Under the pieces are notes generated by a model. That model was not told the DNA's origin. It saw only the letters and a program-made list of their open reading frames with translations, and searched no databases. The position numbers were made by a program, and so were the translations under genes. A stretch of 64,000 nucleotides of DNA from Paenibacillus sp. FSL R10-2734 (GTDB lineage Bacteria; Bacillota; Bacilli; Paenibacillales; Paenibacillaceae), in NCBI RefSeq assembly GCF_037963865.1, contig NZ_CP150170.1, positions 3,472,001-3,536,000 of the forward strand. Reading direction: 5' to 3'. Shown in pieces: positions 1 to 7,884 of the stretch (its first letter is position 1; each line of letters starts with the position of its first letter).

Positions 1-570
1 ATGCATGCCCTTAACGCTACGCTGTCGATAGACGTATCTCCCGATCTAGGAACGGATTGGACGGAAGCTTTTGACTACGCTGCACTAGGGAAGCAAGTGA
101 ATTATTTGGTGATGATGGGTTATGATGAGCATTATGATGGAAGTAAGCTTCCGGGGCCTAATGCTTCGATTCCTTATGATCAACATGCTGTGAGTACAGT
201 ACTAAAAGTCGTACCTAGCCAGAAGGTTATATTGGCACTGCCTTTATATAATCGTGATTGGACGTTGAACCCGAATAGTACGGTTTCATCTTCAAAGTAT
301 ATCTCGCTCTCGGAGCAAAATCAGATTATTAGTAACTACGCAACGAAGCCCGTATGGAATGAATCTTTAGGACAATATGTTGCTAACTATTGGAAGCAGT
401 CTATAAAGCATACGATCTGGATTGAAGATGGGCGTTCATTAATAGCTAAATATGACTTGACCGTTAAGAACAATCTAGCTGGGGTTGCTTATTGGTATAT
501 AGGTGGGGAAAGCTCAGATATATGGCCTAGCCTTAGAAATGCAGAGGAATTTTATGATTATACCTTTTAA
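1..570 (+). CDS. GH18-family glycosidase, C-terminal part (5' end outside window)
   Basis: This is the last 189 residues of a glycoside hydrolase family 18 (chitinase/spore cortex lysin-like) barrel. The stretch around residues 33-45 (NYLVMMGYDEHYDGS) matches the late beta-strand of GH18, and the WY motif near residue 164 (GVAYWYIGGES) matches the last strand. The catalytic DxxDxDxE segment would lie upstream and is not in the window. The frame is open at base 1, so the ATG there need not be the true start. The protein ends soon after the barrel with no further C-terminal domain. The substrate (chitin or peptidoglycan) cannot be told from this part. Confidence 0.75.
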   Translation: MHALNATLSIDVSPDLGTDWTEAFDYAALGKQVNYLVMMGYDEHYDGSKLPGPNASIPYDQHAVSTVLKVVPSQKVILALPLYNRDWTLNPNSTVSSSKYISLSEQNQIISNYATKPVWNESLGQYVANYWKQSIKHTIWIEDGRSLIAKYDLTVKNNLAGVAYWYIGGESSDIWPSLRNAEEFYDYTF

Positions 571-576
571 AAAAAG

Positions 577-628
577 AAAGACTGGATGCTGATAGCCACA
601 TAGCTATGTTGCTTTCCAGTCTTTTTTA
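577..628. terminator. Bidirectional intrinsic terminator
   Basis: Arms AAAGACTGGA (577-586) and TCCAGTCTTT (615-624) are perfectly complementary. There is a T-run downstream on the plus strand and a run of A upstream, so it can also end the minus-strand glycosyltransferase transcript. Confidence 0.8.
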
Positions 629-657
629 TTTGGTTAATATCGCCAAAATGGCAGGTA

Positions 658-1374
658 TCACATTCGAGTGACGTATTTTTTGAAGTTTTTCACTTTAATA
701 ACTTTGACATTTTTGGCTAAAAGCTTCTTGTCGCTAACGATCCAGGTGTGATCTTTAGAGTTTTTTCTGCGAATTGCAGCGAAGTTATACTTATTTCCTG
801 CGTAAATTTTAAAGCCATGAGCTGCGCAATCAGCACAAAATTTAACGCATTCACCTCTGTTCCGATCTGGAAAAGAAATTTGATCGAACACCTTGCGTTT
901 AACGAGTAAGGTCGCACCTTGAACATTGGTTACATATTTATTCTCCATACGGAGGTAACGAAGCAAAAGTAACTTCTTATCATTCAAATACATATAGTGA
1001 GCCCGTTTTCCAACGATATCTGCTTTAGTCTTATGGAGTATTTGCATACTATCAGTTAAGTAATTGGTAGCGTAGTAGTCGTCATCATCAAATTTAGCAA
1101 TATAACTATAATTCGCTAGTTGTACACCAAAATTCAAACAATAACCGAGGGAATGATGTTCCGGTACTTTAAAAACCCACACATTCTTATGTTTTTTTGC
1201 AGCAGCTGTATAGTCATCTATCTTCAAGCTATCATTATTTATGATCACGATAAGCTCTTTAAGCTTGAAATTTTGTCGTCGATAGTTATCAAACAGTGTA
1301 TTTATACAGTCAGCTCGTTTCGTACAAGTTAGTATAGATATACCAGATGGGGTGGATTCAGCTGCCCTTTTCAT
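658..1374 (-). CDS. GT2-type glycosyltransferase (downstream paralogue)
   Basis: A 238-residue GT-A fold glycosyltransferase. It opens with the strand SGISILTCTKRADC, and the acidic metal/nucleotide-sugar motif is AKFDDDDYY near residue 95. It has no signal peptide or membrane segment, so it is probably cytosolic. It is a close paralogue of the gene upstream (shared LGYCLNF/LGSCLNF, GKRAHYMYL and FAAIRRKNS/FVAIRRKNS blocks). Its ATG overlaps the upstream TGA as ATGA, so the two are translated in a coupled way. In the acceptor loop it has GECVKFC where the paralogue has GEDDLFC, which loses a possible catalytic Asp pair. Donor and acceptor are unknown; a spore-surface or cell-envelope glycan is a guess. 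Confidence 0.75.
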   Translation of the reverse strand: MKRAAESTPSGISILTCTKRADCINTLFDNYRRQNFKLKELIVIINNDSLKIDDYTAAAKKHKNVWVFKVPEHHSLGYCLNFGVQLANYSYIAKFDDDDYYATNYLTDSMQILHKTKADIVGKRAHYMYLNDKKLLLLRYLRMENKYVTNVQGATLLVKRKVFDQISFPDRNRGECVKFCADCAAHGFKIYAGNKYNFAAIRRKNSKDHTWIVSDKKLLAKNVKVIKVKNFKKYVTRM

Positions 1375-2078
1375 ACCTTGATCTTTGGACTGCGTCCAAC
1401 AAATGCCTTGTAATTTTTAATATTGCGGATGATTTTATGGTTTGCTATTAAAGTTTTATCACTGATGATCCAAGTGTGCTTTGAAGAGTTCTTTCTACGA
1501 ATAGCGACGAAGTTATTCTTACTCGCAGAGTAAACCTTATAACCTTTCTTTCTACTTCTGCTGCAAAAAAGATCATCCTCACCCACGTTTTTATTAGGGA
1601 ATTTTACTTGTTCGAATACTCTGCGTTTGAAGACGAGTGTAGCGCCAGGGAGATGAGTAACCGTTTGATGTTCATCATGTGGGAACCGAAGAATCAAAGT
1701 CTTAGAACCACTTAAATACATATAATGAGCCCGTTTTCCAAGAATATCAGCATTCGTTCTATTTAATGTCTGGAGACTTTCTGTCAAATAATGAGGGGCA
1801 TAATAATCATCGTCATCGAATTTGGCGATTGTAGGGTATTTGCATTTCGTAACGGCAAAGTTTAAGCATGAACCCAGAGTTTGATGTTCAGGTTTGCGAA
1901 ATATCTTTATATTTTTGTGTTTTTTAGCTAAGTGTTGGTAGGGGAGTAGTGGGATTGTATTATTATTGATAACGATGATGAGCTCTTTTTGGGCATATCG
2001 TTGTCTGCTGTAATTCTGAAGTAGGTTGTTTAAATAATTTTGACGATTCGTACAGGTGATAATGGAAACACCGTTCAT
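1371..2078 (-). CDS. GT2-type glycosyltransferase (upstream paralogue)
   Basis: A 235-residue family 2 glycosyltransferase of the short single-domain type. The N-terminal strand is GVSIITCTNRQNY, the metal-binding motif is AKFDDDDYYAPHY near residue 90, and a GEDDLF motif near residue 165 probably supplies the catalytic base. It is the first gene of a two-gene operon with its own tandem duplicate (4-bp overlap). The ATG at 2078 follows a G-rich site (GGGGG) about ten bases upstream. This copy keeps all expected acidic residues and is probably the active one of the pair. Confidence 0.78.
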   Translation of the reverse strand: MNGVSIITCTNRQNYLNNLLQNYSRQRYAQKELIIVINNNTIPLLPYQHLAKKHKNIKIFRKPEHQTLGSCLNFAVTKCKYPTIAKFDDDDYYAPHYLTESLQTLNRTNADILGKRAHYMYLSGSKTLILRFPHDEHQTVTHLPGATLVFKRRVFEQVKFPNKNVGEDDLFCSRSRKKGYKVYSASKNNFVAIRRKNSSKHTWIISDKTLIANHKIIRNIKNYKAFVGRSPKIKV

Positions 2079-2120
2079 TTAACCAACCCCCATATGCGTT
2101 TTTTGGGAAAAGTATAATAA

Positions 2121-2129
2121 TACGATATG
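2121..2129 (-). promoter_or_regulatory. Possible sporulation-type -10 for the glycosyltransferase pair
   Basis: Read on the minus strand, CATATCGTA fits the CATAnnnTA -10 pattern of the mother-cell sigma factors SigE/SigK, about 43 bp upstream of the ATG at 2078. I could not place a convincing -35 element, so this is only a candidate. Confidence 0.25.
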
Positions 2130-2352
2130 TCCAAGTTAGGATAGAGTAACGGCATATCCACCTCATGGATGCAAAAATGGATTTCTTTGAAGAATAGAAA
2201 ACCCACAGTTATTGCTGTGCTCGTATTACCGTAGAAGCCCTCTGCATATTATTCGATTACGGGGTGATTTAACTAACTCACAGGAGAGTATAAACTGATT
2301 GCCGAATTACAATTAAAGAAGTTATCGATATTTAGTAGTGATTGGAGGAAAT

Positions 2353-2850
2353 ATGAAGAAAAATGACTGGATTAAAGTACTTTTGATAGTGTCCCTATTG
2401 GGGAATTTCACCTTACTTATGAATAATCAACGTACGAACAGACATCAAGATTTAGAAAAAAAATATTTGAAAACTTATATTTACCGAGATCTAGCTCAGC
2501 TTGAAGCAACTATACAGTATCAAATAGATAACAATTGGAAAAGTGAAACTCTTGTCATCCAGAAACTAGATGATGCCATTGAATCAGTTCTCCTAAACAT
2601 AGGAACGGAAAAAGATGATGATAAGGACGCTCTCCTTTGGAGTTTGCTTGATTACATTAATAAATTCAAGGTTGGTGACGAAATTTTGGATGTTAGACTA
2701 AACGATGAGCAACGTACCAATTACATCTTTTTAGGCGAGAAGCTGCGCTCTAACGGGTGGACGTTTGATAAAGGATTTGACACGAACTGGAATGCATTTG
2801 CATCCAAAGTAAAGAAGCTTATAACGGAGTCGACGATTCAAGATTCATAA
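2353..2850 (+). CDS. Small membrane-anchored protein of unknown function
   Basis: 165 residues with a short basic N-terminus (MKKND), one hydrophobic anchor (about residues 8-24) and a charged helical remainder predicted to lie outside. An in-frame GTG exists at 2338, but the GGAGG at 2344-2348 sits just upstream of the ATG at 2353, which I take as the start. There are no conserved enzyme motifs. It resembles single-pass hypothetical proteins common in Paenibacillus; I do not recognise a family. Confidence 0.6.
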   Translation: MKKNDWIKVLLIVSLLGNFTLLMNNQRTNRHQDLEKKYLKTYIYRDLAQLEATIQYQIDNNWKSETLVIQKLDDAIESVLLNIGTEKDDDKDALLWSLLDYINKFKVGDEILDVRLNDEQRTNYIFLGEKLRSNGWTFDKGFDTNWNAFASKVKKLITESTIQDS

Positions 2851-2854
2851 AGAC

Positions 2855-3076
2855 AATGAAACAGATCCGGATATTTGGATTCTGGATTAACCGACGAATG
2901 GACTCGACCCTGTGGGGATTGAAGAAACGCGGGGAACTTTATTGGAGATTAATCGCGAACGTAATACTACAATCGTGCTTTCAAGCCATATTTTATCCGA
3001 ACTGGAGCAGATCACGACCAAGATCCTATTCATCGACAACGAGAAAATCATTCAGCTGAAATCGTTTTTATTCTAG
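2855..3076 (+). pseudogene. Remnant of an ABC-transporter ATPase (C-terminal half)
   Basis: Read in the frame NPDIWIL..., this is the D-loop/H-loop half of a BcrA/lantibiotic-type exporter ATPase: PTNGLDPVGIEE at 2891-2926, IVLSSHILSELEQI with the switch His, then a tail up to TAG 3074-3076. The Walker B glutamate codon is a stop (LD-stop-PTNGLDP, TAA at 2888-2890). Walker A and the signature motif are absent upstream. The gene is therefore both truncated and interrupted. An overlapping 67-codon open frame on the same strand is only a shadow of it. Confidence 0.85.
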
Positions 3077-3132
3077 GAAGAAGAAAGCTTGACATATACG
3101 TCTCACAATTGACAAGTTTAATAAGATTTATT

Positions 3133-3176
3133 AAAAAAAACGAGTAGGAGGGGGCGATTAGCCCCTTACTACTCGT
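3133..3176 (-). terminator. Intrinsic terminator of the ABC1-kinase operon
   Basis: The stem ACGAGTAG...CTACTCGT encloses a GGGGCGATTAGCCCC hairpin. The plus-strand run of eight A at 3133-3140 becomes the U-tract of the minus-strand transcript. It overlaps the stop codon of the kinase gene. Confidence 0.85.
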
Positions 3177-4887
3177 TTGGCCGTTTAAACTTCGACTTTT
3201 CCAATCCCTTATGTTCACGCATCGCTCTCATCTGCCTTGCATGTCTTACATTACGCCGACGTTCTCTCGTTTTGAGTTGGCTCAACATAATGAGCAACCC
3301 CAAGGTGCCTAGCACATAAGAAACCATATGATTCGCTTCATTCCACATGTTTGCAGCAGTCAGAAAAGATACCGCTCCAATGATTGTGGCAATAATTCGC
3401 TTTGTATTCTTATTTTGCGTATCTATCAATTTTTGCTCAAAGGAGCTCGATAACTTTACCCGTAAATTTCCGCTGTCCATTTTATCTACTGCAGAAATAA
3501 ACTTCTTTGTCGTAGGAAGGATTTCTTTGAGAAGATTCTTGCCTTCATCTACAACAGTGGAAAAGACAGTTCCGCTTAGATCGTCAAGCACAACCTCTTG
3601 GATGTAAGGCTTAGCGATCCCAATCAAATCAAGCTTAGGGTCCAGTCCTAAACAAAGTCCATACACCGTGACCATTGCTTTTCCCAAAAATGTTGTATTT
3701 GCCGGTAACTGAAAGGGCTGAGAATAGAGAAAATCACGTAACTCTTCAGCATTGTCACCTGAGGTCACGAAACTAAGGTCAAACTTATCACCGTTGATTT
3801 GTGCAAATAATAACGTAAGATTCCTTGAGAACACCTCTAAATCTGCATTTCGTCTTAAAAATCTCAAACGAGTAAGGGCGTCGATGGCGCCGTGAGCATC
3901 TTTTAAATACACTGCCATTAAAAGTGCTACCATTTGCGCCTTCATATCATCAGCAATTCGTCCGACCATTCCATAATCGATTAATGCTATGGTGCCATCA
4001 GGCTGCACGAGAACATTTCCTGGGTGTGGGTCTGCGTGAAAGAAGCCTTCTACTAGAATCTGTTCTACGAAAATTTCCAGCAATGACTGCGCTAATTTAG
4101 TCCGATTTACACCCCAAGCATCAAGCTGGGCAAAATCGTTAATTTTTACACCTTCCAAAAACTCCATGGTTAACACTTTTGAAGTTGTATATGACCAATG
4201 AATGCCTGGAACAACGATATCATCCCGATGGATAAACTGCATTTGAAATTGTTCGGCATTTCGCCCCTCTTTTTGATAATCGAGCTCGTCCATAACGGTA
4301 TCGTGAAACTCATCATACACAGCATCGAGGTCCATGAAGTCTGCAATCTTTGTGCGGCGTTTTAATAATCGAATAGCAATTTGTATGGATTTAGAATCAA
4401 TGGCGATAATATCCTCGACCCCAGGACGCATAACTTTGACTGCGACTTCTTCACCTGTTCGTAATGTCGCCCGATGTACCTGTCCTAAGGAAGCCGCTGC
4501 GATAGGGGTTGTGCTAAATTCAGCAAAAATCTCGCTAATGGATACACTAAGTTCTTTCTCTACCTTTTGCTTTATCTCGGAAAAATCTACTGAATCTACT
4601 GAATCCTGCAGCTTTGACAATTCATCAATAATTTCCTTCGGCAAAATATCTACTTGCGCACTAACATGCTGCCCAAGCTTGATAATTAATCCACCCATAT
4701 CCATAGCGGTATTCGTAAAATACGTAGCCTGTTTTCGATATAATGCTTTTGTTTTCGCTTCAAAGCGCCGCCCTGAAATAAAATGCTTTTGCTTGCCCAG
4801 CCACCAGAAATCCCAAGCAAACTTAAAAATCATTCGCATGGTTCTTCTGAATCGGGAATCCTTCATCAATTTTAAAAATTCACTCAT
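3169..4887 (-). CDS. ABC1/UbiB (AarF)-family atypical kinase
   Basis: 572 residues. The family marks are in order: KxGQ motif (LIIKLGQHVSAQ, about 66-77), Ala-rich nucleotide loop AAASLGQVHRA (about 129-139), lysine in VAVKVMRPG, the ExD motif DELDYQKEGRNAEQF, catalytic HADPHPGNV, and metal-binding DYGMVG. Two hydrophobic helices near residues 500-545 anchor it at the membrane. In Proteobacteria this family supports ubiquinone synthesis. Firmicutes lack ubiquinone, so a role in membrane-lipid or isoprenoid-quinone homeostasis is inferred, not shown. The start codon overlaps the stop of the AbrB-domain gene (ATGA). Confidence 0.9.
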   Translation of the reverse strand: MSEFLKLMKDSRFRRTMRMIFKFAWDFWWLGKQKHFISGRRFEAKTKALYRKQATYFTNTAMDMGGLIIKLGQHVSAQVDILPKEIIDELSKLQDSVDSVDFSEIKQKVEKELSVSISEIFAEFSTTPIAAASLGQVHRATLRTGEEVAVKVMRPGVEDIIAIDSKSIQIAIRLLKRRTKIADFMDLDAVYDEFHDTVMDELDYQKEGRNAEQFQMQFIHRDDIVVPGIHWSYTTSKVLTMEFLEGVKINDFAQLDAWGVNRTKLAQSLLEIFVEQILVEGFFHADPHPGNVLVQPDGTIALIDYGMVGRIADDMKAQMVALLMAVYLKDAHGAIDALTRLRFLRRNADLEVFSRNLTLLFAQINGDKFDLSFVTSGDNAEELRDFLYSQPFQLPANTTFLGKAMVTVYGLCLGLDPKLDLIGIAKPYIQEVVLDDLSGTVFSTVVDEGKNLLKEILPTTKKFISAVDKMDSGNLRVKLSSSFEQKLIDTQNKNTKRIIATIIGAVSFLTAANMWNEANHMVSYVLGTLGLLIMLSQLKTRERRRNVRHARQMRAMREHKGLEKSKFKRPNE

Positions 4888-5234
4888 TCTTTTTCATCTA
4901 CCGCAGGACCTTTATCATCGACCTCAGGTTCATTATAATTATCGTCATCTTCAGAAATAGTAGTGTTTTTATCAAAGATCGCTTGGGCCATACTTTCAAA
5001 CTTTTTCGAAGCACCCATAAAGAAATCCGCAAATTTGTTGAACATTTCTGCTTTGACTAGAATTACAGCACCCTTGCGCTTATTCCCGAAAACTATAAAT
5101 TTCTCACCTGGCTTGATATCAAGTTCTTCCCTTGCTTCTCTAGGAATAACAATTTGACCTCTCTCACCCATTGATGTTGTTCCTAGCACTTTACCATGCC
5201 CAAATCCATGACTATTTTCCTTTTTATGATGCAT
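4884..5234 (-). CDS. AbrB/SpoVT-type DNA-binding domain protein
   Basis: 116 residues. A swapped-hairpin AbrB domain lies at about residues 18-62 (MGERGQIVIPREAREEL, PGEKFIVFG). It is followed by an amphipathic helix and an acidic tail (DDDNYNEPEVDDKG). The ribosome site AAAGGAG lies a suitable distance upstream of the ATG at 5234. It is the first gene of a two-gene operon with the ABC1 kinase and overlaps it by 4 bp. It probably regulates this operon, or acts as an antitoxin-like partner, but no toxin gene is present. Confidence 0.85.
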   Translation of the reverse strand: MHHKKENSHGFGHGKVLGTTSMGERGQIVIPREAREELDIKPGEKFIVFGNKRKGAVILVKAEMFNKFADFFMGASKKFESMAQAIFDKNTTISEDDDNYNEPEVDDKGPAVDEKE

Positions 5235-5356
5235 CTTAAATCTCTCCTTTAATAAGTAATCTACATATTAGTATGATATTTCATACTAATCATATTTTCA
5301 GTGATGTTTATCCTCTCATTTGTTATATATAGGGAGAAGAAAATAATAGAATAGTG

Positions 5357-5385
5357 TTGAATAATGGAAAGTATCGTTGTATTAT
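5357..5385 (+). promoter_or_regulatory. SigA-type promoter of the thiosulfate-uptake pair
   Basis: TTGAAT (5357-5362), a 17-bp spacer, then TATTAT (5380-5385). The predicted start point lies about 35 bp upstream of the TTG start codon of the downstream gene. Confidence 0.6.
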
Positions 5386-5425
5386 ATTCATATCGAAAAA
5401 CTAGGAATTAAAGGTGGGATAGATT

Positions 5426-6487
5426 TTGTTACAAATGACTATTACAGGTATTATCTGTGGTGCCTTACTCGGATTTGTGATGCAGCGTGGTCGTTTCTGC
5501 TTAACTGGCGGATTCCGAGATATGTATCTAGCGAAAGATAATCGCATATTTTATGCTCTTCTTATTGCAATTGCCGTGCAGAGTGTTGGCGTATTTGCAT
5601 TAATTGGTGCTGGTGCATTTGAATATTCGGCAAGTCAATTGCCATTATTTTCTGTTATCATTGGTGCGTTTATTTTCGGAATTGGAATTATTTTAGCGGG
5701 CGGCTGTGCGACCGGAACTTGGTATCGTGCAGGTGAAGGGTTAATCGGAAGTTGGATCGCGTTAGCTATGTATATGTTAATGGCAGCTATCATGAAATCA
5801 GGTCCCTTAGCTAGCTTTACAACAGCAGTGCGTAAGCCAGTCGTTGGAACGGATTCCATAGCGGATACATTCGGCATTAACGTTTGGTTTATAGTGATTC
5901 CATTTGTTGCGCTAGTGGCGTTTATTATTTACCGTGAGCTGAAAAAACCAAAAGTGAAAATCCCACAATTAAAACCAAAGAAAACAGGATTAGCGCATAT
6001 TTTATTTGAAAAACGTTGGAACCCATTTGTTACAGCGCTTCTAATCGGTTTAATTGCTACGTTAGCTTGGCCGTTAAGTGCAGCTTCTGGCCGTATATTT
6101 GGTTTAGGGATCACAACACCGTCGGCGAACATTCTACAGTACTTAGTATCAGGGAATGTTGATTTGATCAATTGGGGTGTATTTTTAGTACTTGGTATTT
6201 TCTTAGGTTCATTATTTGGTGCAAAAATGAGCGGCGAATTCCGTGTACGTGTGCCTGATGCAAAAACGAGCGTACGTAGTGCCTTAGGTGGTTTATTAAT
6301 GGGCTTCGGTGCAAGCTTAGCGGGCGGATGCTCAATCGGTAATGGACTAGTTATGACAGCGATGATGACATGGTCAGGTTGGATCGCATTAGTGTTTATG
6401 ATTTTAGGTACTTGGACAGCATCATACTTTGTGTTTGTTCGTCCAGGAAAACAGCGCGCAGCAGCATCAACAGCTGTAAATGCATAA
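5426..6487 (+). CDS. tsuA: YeeE/YedE-family transporter, TsuA-like thiosulfate importer
   Basis: 353 residues with about nine hydrophobic helices. Conserved cysteine motifs of the family are present: RGRFCLTGGFRD near residue 22, GGCATGTWYRAGEG near 91, and GGCSIGNGL near 291. In E. coli TsuA such cysteines line the thiosulfate path. The TusA-like partner follows directly, which is the usual TsuA-TsuB pairing. The start is TTG at 5426: AAGGTGGG (5411-5418) is 7 bases upstream of it, whereas the next ATG would be 16 bases away. Selenium-related transport is the main alternative role. Codon use is more AT-rich than in the glycan locus. Confidence 0.85.
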   Translation: MLQMTITGIICGALLGFVMQRGRFCLTGGFRDMYLAKDNRIFYALLIAIAVQSVGVFALIGAGAFEYSASQLPLFSVIIGAFIFGIGIILAGGCATGTWYRAGEGLIGSWIALAMYMLMAAIMKSGPLASFTTAVRKPVVGTDSIADTFGINVWFIVIPFVALVAFIIYRELKKPKVKIPQLKPKKTGLAHILFEKRWNPFVTALLIGLIATLAWPLSAASGRIFGLGITTPSANILQYLVSGNVDLINWGVFLVLGIFLGSLFGAKMSGEFRVRVPDAKTSVRSALGGLLMGFGASLAGGCSIGNGLVMTAMMTWSGWIALVFMILGTWTASYFVFVRPGKQRAAASTAVNA

Positions 6488-6502
6488 AAAGGAGATTTTA
6501 TC

Positions 6503-6727
6503 ATGAAAAAGACAATAGAAGTATTGGGTATGGTATGCCCATTCCCATTAATCGAAGCAAAAGAAGCCATAAAACAATTAAACTCCGGTGATGAGTTAGA
6601 AGTACAATTCGATTGTACACAAGGGACAGAATCAATTCCTCGCTGGGCAGTTGAAGAAGGTCACGAAGTAGTTACGTATGAACAATTAGGCGAAGCTTCT
6701 TGGACGATTACAGTTAAGAAAAAATAA
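6503..6727 (+). CDS. tsuB: TusA/SirA-like sulfurtransferase (TsuB/YeeD-like)
   Basis: 74 residues, a complete single TusA domain with the catalytic CPxP motif (GMVCPFPLIEAKEAI, Cys at about residue 12) and the usual C-terminal basic strand. It lies 15 bp after the transporter gene with a good site (AAAGGAGA) before the ATG, so the two form one operon. The protein probably accepts sulfur from thiosulfate entering through the membrane partner. Confidence 0.88.
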   Translation: MKKTIEVLGMVCPFPLIEAKEAIKQLNSGDELEVQFDCTQGTESIPRWAVEEGHEVVTYEQLGEASWTITVKKK

Positions 6728-6736
6728 TGTTCATTG

Positions 6737-6767
6737 CTCATTCGTAGAAATGCGGGTGAGTTTTTTT
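6737..6767 (+). terminator. Intrinsic terminator of the thiosulfate operon
   Basis: CTCATTCG (6737-6744) pairs with CGGGTGAG (6753-6760), allowing two G-U pairs, and is followed by seven T. Confidence 0.75.
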
Positions 6768-6864
6768 ATATTGGTTGAGAAAGATCTTTTGTCATGAACC
6801 CAGATTCGGTGAAGATTTATTTATGAAAAAGTCGTATGAGTGTTGAGTTCAGTAGCCAGTTTTT

Positions 6865-6899
6865 AAAAAGATCAAGCGGATAACTATGCTTGAGCTTTT
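6865..6899 (-). terminator. Terminator-like hairpin after the TetR remnant
   Basis: AAAAGATCAAGC and GCTTGAGCTTTT pair with one mismatch. On the minus strand the hairpin is followed by TTTTTAAAA, so it faces the end of the broken TetR gene. Confidence 0.5.
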
Positions 6900-6910
6900 C
6901 TTTATGCATA

Positions 6911-7254
6911 TTATTTATGAAAAAATCGAATCATTGCCGAGATTTCCTCTAAAGGTTCTTTTTGACCATTTTTTATCCACATCCCCCAAATCTCAAAAAC
7001 ACCAGTACTCATAAAATCAATCCATTGGCTTCGTTTAGCACCTGTCCAGTCTGGAAAGAGAACGATCTTATCGTATAGTAGAGTGATATGGCGTTGAATA
7101 TTTTATACAGCAACTGTATATACTCACTTTCAATCGCCGTTTGGAAATCATCCGAAAGAATCCGATGATGGTAGAACGCTCTGCACATGTGTATTCCGAG
7201 GCGAATGATCTTCAATAATTCCCTCATATGATCATGGAATCGTATTCTTGTTCA
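6911..7254 (-). pseudogene. TetR-family regulator remnant (ligand-binding part only)
   Basis: Two frames together read as a TetR C-terminal domain. The first runs from about 7254 to 7085 (FHDHMRELLKIIRLG ... EYIQLLYKIFNA). The second, to TAA at 6911-6913, reads LYDKIVLFPDWTGAK ... PLEEISAMIRFFHK. A frameshift near 7085-7095 separates them, and the whole N-terminal helix-turn-helix is missing. It overlaps the start of the truncated GNAT gene on the other strand, so both ends were probably lost in one rearrangement. Confidence 0.7.
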
Positions 7255-7680
7255 GAGTTAAAGAGGTCAATGAATCGAGCTACGAGACATAGTGTGGAGA
7301 CCGTTGCGGAGTTCTTGGCTGGATTCTCAGAGGGGGCTTATGGTGCTACGGTTGATCCGGCTAGTCAAATTTTAGCGGCAGAGGCAATCATTGAAACAGG
7401 TAATTTATATCTCTGGTTTGTCGATAGTCCCCCTGTTTCAATGGCTAACATTGCACATCGTTCTCCTAGACATGCTAGAATCAATGCAGTGTATACTCCG
7501 GCTATTTTTCGTAAGAAAGGTTATGCAAGTGCAATTGTAGCAGAATTATGTTCGCTCCTTGAATCGGAGTGTTTAGAACCGATGTTGTATGCCGATTTGA
7601 AGAACCCAGATTCGAATAAGGTTTACCAAAATATTGGTTTTGTAGGAAGAGGCAAAGTTATTGACATCAAATTCAAGTAA
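7228..7680 (+). pseudogene. N-terminally truncated GNAT acetyltransferase
   Basis: 150 residues carrying only the C-terminal GNAT domain: acceptor strand LYLWFVDSPPVSMANI, acetyl-CoA loop FRKKGYASAIVAEL, and terminal LKNPDSNKVYQNIGF. Relatives of this type are about 270 residues, with an N-terminal half that is absent here. No ribosome site precedes the ATG at 7228. It meets the TetR remnant head to head. It may still fold, but I score it as a remnant. Confidence 0.6.
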
Positions 7681-7884
7681 AGTGAAGAGAAGTTGTACTT
7701 AACTTGCCGTTCCAGACAGCGCGGAGAACCGTATCATAAGTAGGGCGAAATTTGCGAGTCACGATACCGGCTCAAGAAGCCGGCTACAGGAGATGCAGTC
7801 CCCTTTTATTTCTTCAATTGAACGCTTTGTACAGTTGACATATCATGGACCAATTTACGCTGCCAATGGTTTGTCTTTAAGCTC

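Noticed and set aside
2856..3059. 67-residue hypothetical protein
   Set aside because: It is an out-of-frame shadow of the ABC ATPase remnant, which reads clearly in another frame.
5929..6570. Long minus-strand ORF opposite the transporter
   Set aside because: Pro/Ile-rich translation without domain features, fully antisense to tsuA.
7681..7884. Possible small RNA or gene between GNAT remnant and permease
   Set aside because: Short self-complementary piece (ACCGGCTCAAGAAGCCGGCT) but no promoter or T-tract; no ORF.
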